A stretch of DNA of 45,270 nucleotides, taken from the NCBI GenBank assembly GCA_013361705.1, contig JABFXN010000107.1, forward strand, positions 1-45,270, written 5' to 3'. The notes below the pieces were generated by a model. The model was not told the DNA's origin. It ran no database searches and was given only the letters and a program-made list of their open reading frames with translations. The stretch comes from Acidobacteriaceae bacterium (GTDB lineage Bacteria > Acidobacteriota > Terriglobia > Terriglobales > Acidobacteriaceae). This document shows positions 41,283 through 45,270 of this stretch, in pieces (the stretch's first letter is position 1; every line of letters starts with the position of its first letter). The position numbers were made by a program, and so were the translations under genes.

Positions 41283-42548
41283 GTGTCCCCGCTCAGGACC
41301 TCTTGGCGCGGCATCTCTGCCTCGCTGCTCTTTCTGTCGACGGTTCTAGTCAATGGTTGTGGTTCGGATGGAAGCTCTTCTTCCACCAGCAAGCCCTTTG
41401 CAAGTGTCGTTTTCCTTGGCGACTCCCTCACTGCCGGCTATCAGAACGGCTCACTCCTCGATAGCCAGCAGAAGAATGGTTACGCCGCACTCATCGCCAC
41501 GCAGGCAAACTTCTCTCTCACGCTGCCGCTGATCGCGCCTCCCGGAGCGCCTGCAGTTCTGCAACTCGTCAAGGCCGGCCCTCCTCCCGTCATTGTCACC
41601 GCATCGGGAACCACCACCGGCCGCGATAACCCAACCGAGCAGCCAACCGACCTCGCCGTTCCCGGCCATCTGCTCCATGACATCCTCAACACCACACCAT
41701 CAGCCGTCGCCACAACTGGCCAGCAGCAGATGACCAATCTAGTCCTCGCATTCCCAGCGGGCAACACGAAGTCACAGCTCGACGAAGCTATCGCGCTCAA
41801 GCCAAGCACCGTGATCGTCTGGGCGGGCAACAACGACGCTCTCATCGCCGATGAAGAGGGAACGCCCTCCGTCATGACATCGCTCGCGAGCTTCACTACC
41901 GACTTCACCCAACTGATGACGACCTTAAAGTCGAAGACGTCGGCCAATCTGGTCGTCGCCAACATTCCCGACGTCACTGCCGTTCCCTACATGGTGCCTG
42001 CCAATACTGTCATCGCGCAGGTCTCTGCGCTGACCAGCCTCCCTGCCTCCACCGTGGCTGCGATCCTCGGTATCCAGAACGGAGACCTGGTGAACCTTGA
42101 TGGAGTGCAAGCGCTGCAGGCATCTGCCGCTGCTGGAAAGCTGACAAAGCTAGCCGATAACTACGTCCTCACCGCATCCGAGGTAGTAACAGTGCAAGCC
42201 GCGGTCAACAGCTACAACCAGGTCATTCAACAGCAGGCACAGGCTGTGGGAGCAACTGTCGTCGACATGCACGCCTACTTCGCCTCCATGCAGGCGGGTG
42301 TCACCGTGAATGGCAAAACCGCAACCACAGCATTTCTCGGCGGCCTCTTCGGCCTGGATGGTATCCATCCCTCCAACACCGGCTATGCTCTGTTGGCCAA
42401 CCAGTTCCTCAGCGCGCTGAATGCCAAACTCTCGCTGGCCATTCCCCTGGTCAACGTAGACGGAATTGCAACCAAAGACCCTCTTGTTGGCCTGAACATC
42501 CCGGCCGTGAAACAAGCAGTCCCTGCCATACACTTACCGCTCAGATAG
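41283..42548 (+). CDS. SGNH/GDSL hydrolase lipoprotein
   Basis: A 421-residue protein with lipobox LVNGC near residue 26, a Ser-rich stretch, then GDSL-hydrolase blocks: VVFLGDSLTAGYQNG (block I, catalytic Ser), IVWAGNNDAL (block III, Asn) and GLDGIHPSNTGYALLA (block V, Asp and His). SGNH enzymes cleave esters; a lipid-anchored outer-surface form fits an esterase, lipase or deacylase. The insert between blocks I and III is longer than in small GDSL enzymes. The start is GTG 41283 with GGAG at 41271-41274; a TATACT -10 lies at 41235-41240 but its -35 is weak. Substrate unknown. Confidence 0.88.
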   Translation: MSPLRTSWRGISASLLFLSTVLVNGCGSDGSSSSTSKPFASVVFLGDSLTAGYQNGSLLDSQQKNGYAALIATQANFSLTLPLIAPPGAPAVLQLVKAGPPPVIVTASGTTTGRDNPTEQPTDLAVPGHLLHDILNTTPSAVATTGQQQMTNLVLAFPAGNTKSQLDEAIALKPSTVIVWAGNNDALIADEEGTPSVMTSLASFTTDFTQLMTTLKSKTSANLVVANIPDVTAVPYMVPANTVIAQVSALTSLPASTVAAILGIQNGDLVNLDGVQALQASAAAGKLTKLADNYVLTASEVVTVQAAVNSYNQVIQQQAQAVGATVVDMHAYFASMQAGVTVNGKTATTAFLGGLFGLDGIHPSNTGYALLANQFLSALNAKLSLAIPLVNVDGIATKDPLVGLNIPAVKQAVPAIHLPLR

Positions 42549-42580
42549 GGCATATCGAAAATGCGGAAAAGCCATAAGTC

Positions 42581-42636
42581 TGGATGCCACATCCATCCCG
42601 GCAGGGATGGTGGGATATGCGAGCGAAGCCCGAACC
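42581..42636. repeat. Family C repeat copy
   Basis: CTGGATGCCACATCCATCCC-GGCA-GGGATGGTGGGATATGCGAGCGAAGCCCGAAC. The arrangement (CTGG(A/G)TGCC, hairpin, GTGGGAT, CGAGCGAAG) is that of the 7339 and 17491 units, with a different loop stem. Confidence 0.65.
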
Positions 42637-42662
42637 AAGCTCTGTGCTATGACCGGCACGAC

Positions 42663-42691
42663 AAAAGGCGCGGATCAGATCCGCGCCTTTT
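42663..42691. terminator. Bidirectional terminator between convergent genes
   Basis: AAAAGGCGCGGATC (42663-42676), one A, GATCCGCGCCTTTT (42678-42691): a perfect 14-bp palindrome with A/T ends. It ends both the GDSL gene and the minus-strand surface protein gene. Confidence 0.88.
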
Positions 42692-42712
42692 GCTGCTCTC
42701 GGCTGTCACTTG

Positions 42713-45270
42713 CTACTGCACGGTGACGCTCAAGCTATTCGAGGCTGCCGCCCCGGGGTTAGTCGCTACCAGCGATCCCGTGCCGGTTGCCGCTAGATCG
42801 CTTGCCGGAATGGCGACAGTGACGTGCGTGGGATCGACGATCCTGGTCGTGCGGTATGCGCCGTTCCAGCTCACCGCTACACCCGGCGCGAAGTTCGCCC
42901 CGGTCAAGGTCAGCAATACATTTCCTGACCCCTTTGTGAGTGTTGTTGACGAGGCAGACGCCAGCGATGCAGGAGCCGCTCCCGAAGTCATGAGCGCGGG
43001 AACGATCGCAGCACCTCGTAGCAGGTAGAGATGACCGGTGGAGGTAAGGATGGCAAGACCATCCTGCCCCCAGCGAATGACGTCGACTTGAGAGTAGCCG
43101 TTCGTGGAGCCTTCAATAGCGGCCATATTGAGCGGCAATGTCGCAACCGGTTGATAGGTATTGAGGTCGTAGATCGTAATTCCGGTTGTTCCACTCGAAG
43201 AGCTTGTCGTCGGATAAAACGCTCGGCGCAGCGATGCGTCCGGCTCCAAAGCCTGCGAACTGGAGAAGCCTCCTCCGCTCACGCCAGCCAAGGTGGCAAT
43301 CGGTGTTGCCGGCTTGGTCGACGGATCGGCGATACCACCGCCATTGGCAAATGCGAAGCCACCGCTCAACTTGAAACATCCGAAGTGGCTGAGTGTCGAT
43401 TCGTTGTACACCGAAGAGTTGTAGGCATTCAACCCTGACGATGTGACCGTGTAGTGGTCGAGGGTGAAACCGCTCGTATCGACGTCGAACGCCAGCAGAT
43501 TCGATGCGTCCAGGAACGAGAGGCACGAACCGCTGTAGGGTCCGGAGGCCTGGCCACGAATCGCCGCCGTCTTGTGCACTGGATCAAAGTCATAAATTGC
43601 ATTTCCAGTAAACGATGCGATATCGAGTGCGATTGTGTTTTCTGTTCCGGGCTGCACAGCAATGCCACGGAGGGCAAGGCCGCCGGAGAAGCTGGAGCTC
43701 GCCGGTACCGCGTACGTGAAATCCGGCTGGCCAGTGAGCATGTTATAGCGTGCGACGCTCTGGCTGCCGGAGAGAATCGTATAAAGAATCTGTCCATCAG
43801 AGCTGAGCGCCATGTTGGTGGGCTGGCTCCCAATTGAGACCGGAGTCCCAATAGACGCCGTATCCGGCTGAATCGCCGCGATCGAGTTACCTGCGACGCT
43901 GCTTGATCCCGAACCTACGCTCGCCATGAGTTGACGCGAATATGGATCATAGAGGATGTGATTCACGCCGATCGTAACGACGCTGAAGTATGTCAACGGC
44001 AGAGCTGAAGAGATGCCGCCTCCCGGAGCGGGAGTGGAGACCGTAACCGGCGCCCACCCCATCGATGCGAAGTTAGAAGCAGGCACCGTCGCCGTCAGTT
44101 GGGAAGAACTGACAAATGTTGTAGCGAGCGCAGTAGAACCCAACATGACCGTTGAGCCGCTGCTGAACCCGGCGCCATTCACCGTCAGCTTCGTATCCGC
44201 CGTTCCGGTTTGGATCGCCGCCGGGCTGATGGAACTCAACACGGGAGCAACGTTGTAATCATTGCCGGTGATCGTCGCGGTGGCGGTTGCCGTATTGTTG
44301 GTGCTGTCGGGATCAGTGTTTCCGGAGACCTGAACCGCCATGGTCGAGCTTCCGGCTGTGGTTTGGAGCACGGTAAAGGTTACCGTCACGGTGCTTCCAC
44401 TCGCCATGCTCCCCAGAGAGCATGTAATACCGTTGGACGTGCTGCACGTACCGGCAGTCGAAGCCGCAGAAACCAAGGTGCCGATCGCAGGACCCTGGCC
44501 AGCCAGGACGACATCCGTCGCCGCGGATGGACCGTTGTTCTTCACCAGCGCCGTGAATGTACTGTTGGCTCCAGTGGCGGTAGAGCCACCAGCGGCTAGC
44601 GTTACACTCAAATCCGCGGTTACCGAACTTAGATCAGCGATTAAGTTTGACGACAGACTATAGATACCAAAGCTCGTGCGGAATGCAAGACCGTTTCCTC
44701 CCCATCGCGTAAGACGGGTCGGATAGATCGAAGTGCTTGAGATCAGCGATGGCACGTTTACCGGAATCGTGGTCCCGGTGGAGCTATAGTCGCTAAGTTT
44801 AAAGATCTGGATCTGGTTAGCACCGCCACTGCTGTTGCCCGTCCCGGATACATAGTCGACCATAAAGATCTTTCCAAGCGTGGCGTCAGCAAGCGTCGCA
44901 CCTTGTGCGACGGTTTGACCCGTCAGGTAAAGAGAACCCAGCAGAGCTCCGGCCTCGGCGTCATAGACTCTGCCGAAGTTGGTGAACATCCTGCCCGAGA
45001 GAAGCTGCATCTCGTCCTGGGAGCCGCTCGCCGGCGTAATGCTGCTCAAGACCAGCTTCGCGGTCAATCCATTGCTGTTGTATGTGAAGGTGTTGTACGC
45101 GCTACCGCCACCAGCGTAGATCTCATTTTTTGAACCATCGGTCTGGATGGCAAAGATGGAGTTATCGTAGATCGTGTTCGTCGCGGTGTTGGTACGCATC
45201 ACGCCGCTATCGAAGATGGCAAGTCCAACCCTGGTGGTCAAATCAGAATTGCTCAGGGCAACAACCACTG
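42713..45270 (-). CDS. Large secreted surface protein with DUF11, IPT/TIG and propeller repeats (N-terminus cut)
   Basis: About 850 C-terminal residues; the frame is open to the window edge, so start and signal lie outside. Reading from the edge: a propeller-like region (about 1-210, ending PTRLTRWGGNGLAFRTSFGIYSL), a DUF11 domain (about 217-333, ADLSVTLAAGGSTATGANSTFTALVKNNGPSAATDV), an IPT/TIG domain (341-428, PVLSSISPAAIQTGTADTKLTVNGAGFSSGSTV), a second propeller (430-755, with VDVIRWGQDGLAILTSTGHLYLL), and a final IPT domain (755-851). Ser/Thr-rich throughout, no catalytic motif. It looks like an adhesin- or S-layer-type surface protein. The two propeller units share an RWG-x-(D/N)GLA end, suggesting an internal duplication. 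Confidence 0.85.
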   Translation of the reverse strand, partial: VVVALSNSDLTTRVGLAIFDSGVMRTNTATNTIYDNSIFAIQTDGSKNEIYAGGGSAYNTFTYNSNGLTAKLVLSSITPASGSQDEMQLLSGRMFTNFGRVYDAEAGALLGSLYLTGQTVAQGATLADATLGKIFMVDYVSGTGNSSGGANQIQIFKLSDYSSTGTTIPVNVPSLISSTSIYPTRLTRWGGNGLAFRTSFGIYSLSSNLIADLSSVTADLSVTLAAGGSTATGANSTFTALVKNNGPSAATDVVLAGQGPAIGTLVSAASTAGTCSTSNGITCSLGSMASGSTVTVTFTVLQTTAGSSTMAVQVSGNTDPDSTNNTATATATITGNDYNVAPVLSSISPAAIQTGTADTKLTVNGAGFSSGSTVMLGSTALATTFVSSSQLTATVPASNFASMGWAPVTVSTPAPGGGISSALPLTYFSVVTIGVNHILYDPYSRQLMASVGSGSSSVAGNSIAAIQPDTASIGTPVSIGSQPTNMALSSDGQILYTILSGSQSVARYNMLTGQPDFTYAVPASSSFSGGLALRGIAVQPGTENTIALDIASFTGNAIYDFDPVHKTAAIRGQASGPYSGSCLSFLDASNLLAFDVDTSGFTLDHYTVTSSGLNAYNSSVYNESTLSHFGCFKLSGGFAFANGGGIADPSTKPATPIATLAGVSGGGFSSSQALEPDASLRRAFYPTTSSSSGTTGITIYDLNTYQPVATLPLNMAAIEGSTNGYSQVDVIRWGQDGLAILTSTGHLYLLRGAAIVPALMTSGAAPASLASASSTTLTKGSGNVLLTLTGANFAPGVAVSWNGAYRTTRIVDPTHVTVAIPASDLAATGTGSLVATNPGAAASNSLSVTVQ

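Overview
The window reads as chromosomal DNA of a soil-type Acidobacteriota, most likely class Terriglobia (Acidobacteriaceae). This is inferred from the mix of families and was not confirmed by any search: high GC, BshC (bacillithiol synthesis), signal-peptide DinB protein, anchorless secreted TonB-C-domain proteins, an OPT transporter, an M1 peptidase with a GMEYP exopeptidase motif, a beta-propeller/phosphoesterase fusion, and many small palindromic intergenic repeats. I see no phage, IS element, integrase, tRNA, rRNA or CRISPR array. About 33 protein genes are supported; most are core metabolism or envelope genes in short transcription units, often ended by clear hairpin terminators.

Layout. 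1-5 kb: 3' part of comF on the minus strand, an OPT oligopeptide transporter followed 4 bases later by a secreted DUF2059 protein, then two tandem secreted TonB-C-domain proteins with their own promoter. 5-9 kb: FAD-dependent protoporphyrinogen oxidase (minus), a secreted DUF6454-like protein, a repeat-rich gap, and bshC (minus). 9.3-13 kb: NUDIX hydrolase, cold-shock protein, polX behind an unusual hairpin, and a membrane-anchored hypothetical. 13-18 kb: membrane-anchored coiled-coil protein (minus), thiO, citrate synthase with a promoter on the thiO stop codon, an outer-membrane barrel-like protein, and the secreted DinB protein (minus). 18-21 kb: cysteine desulfurase plus mnmA, a tRNA 2-thiouridine pair. 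20.8-25 kb: a YtxH/DUF948-like pair (minus), a BON lipoprotein, and a GH57 glucan branching enzyme. 25.5-30 kb: UbiA-like membrane protein, methyltransferase, M1 peptidase and polytopic membrane protein, tightly packed with overlaps. 30-36 kb: sixA overlapping tail-to-tail with a Ppx/GppA phosphatase, then two tandem GT39-type glycosyltransferases of identical length. 36-45 kb: propeller/phosphoesterase fusion, a long palindrome-rich gap, an AsmA-family protein, a GDSL lipoprotein, and the C-terminal 850 residues of a large surface protein (minus).

No obvious defence or mobile system is present. The signals most worth a second look are the dispersed intergenic repeat families (at least four kinds, several copies each), the 155-bp nested palindrome at 39.1-39.3 kb, the hairpin directly against the polX start codon, catalytic-residue losses in the DinB and Ppx proteins, the tandem secreted TonB-C proteins, the UbiA-like/methyltransferase pair with stop-start overlap, and the internal duplication in the terminal surface protein.
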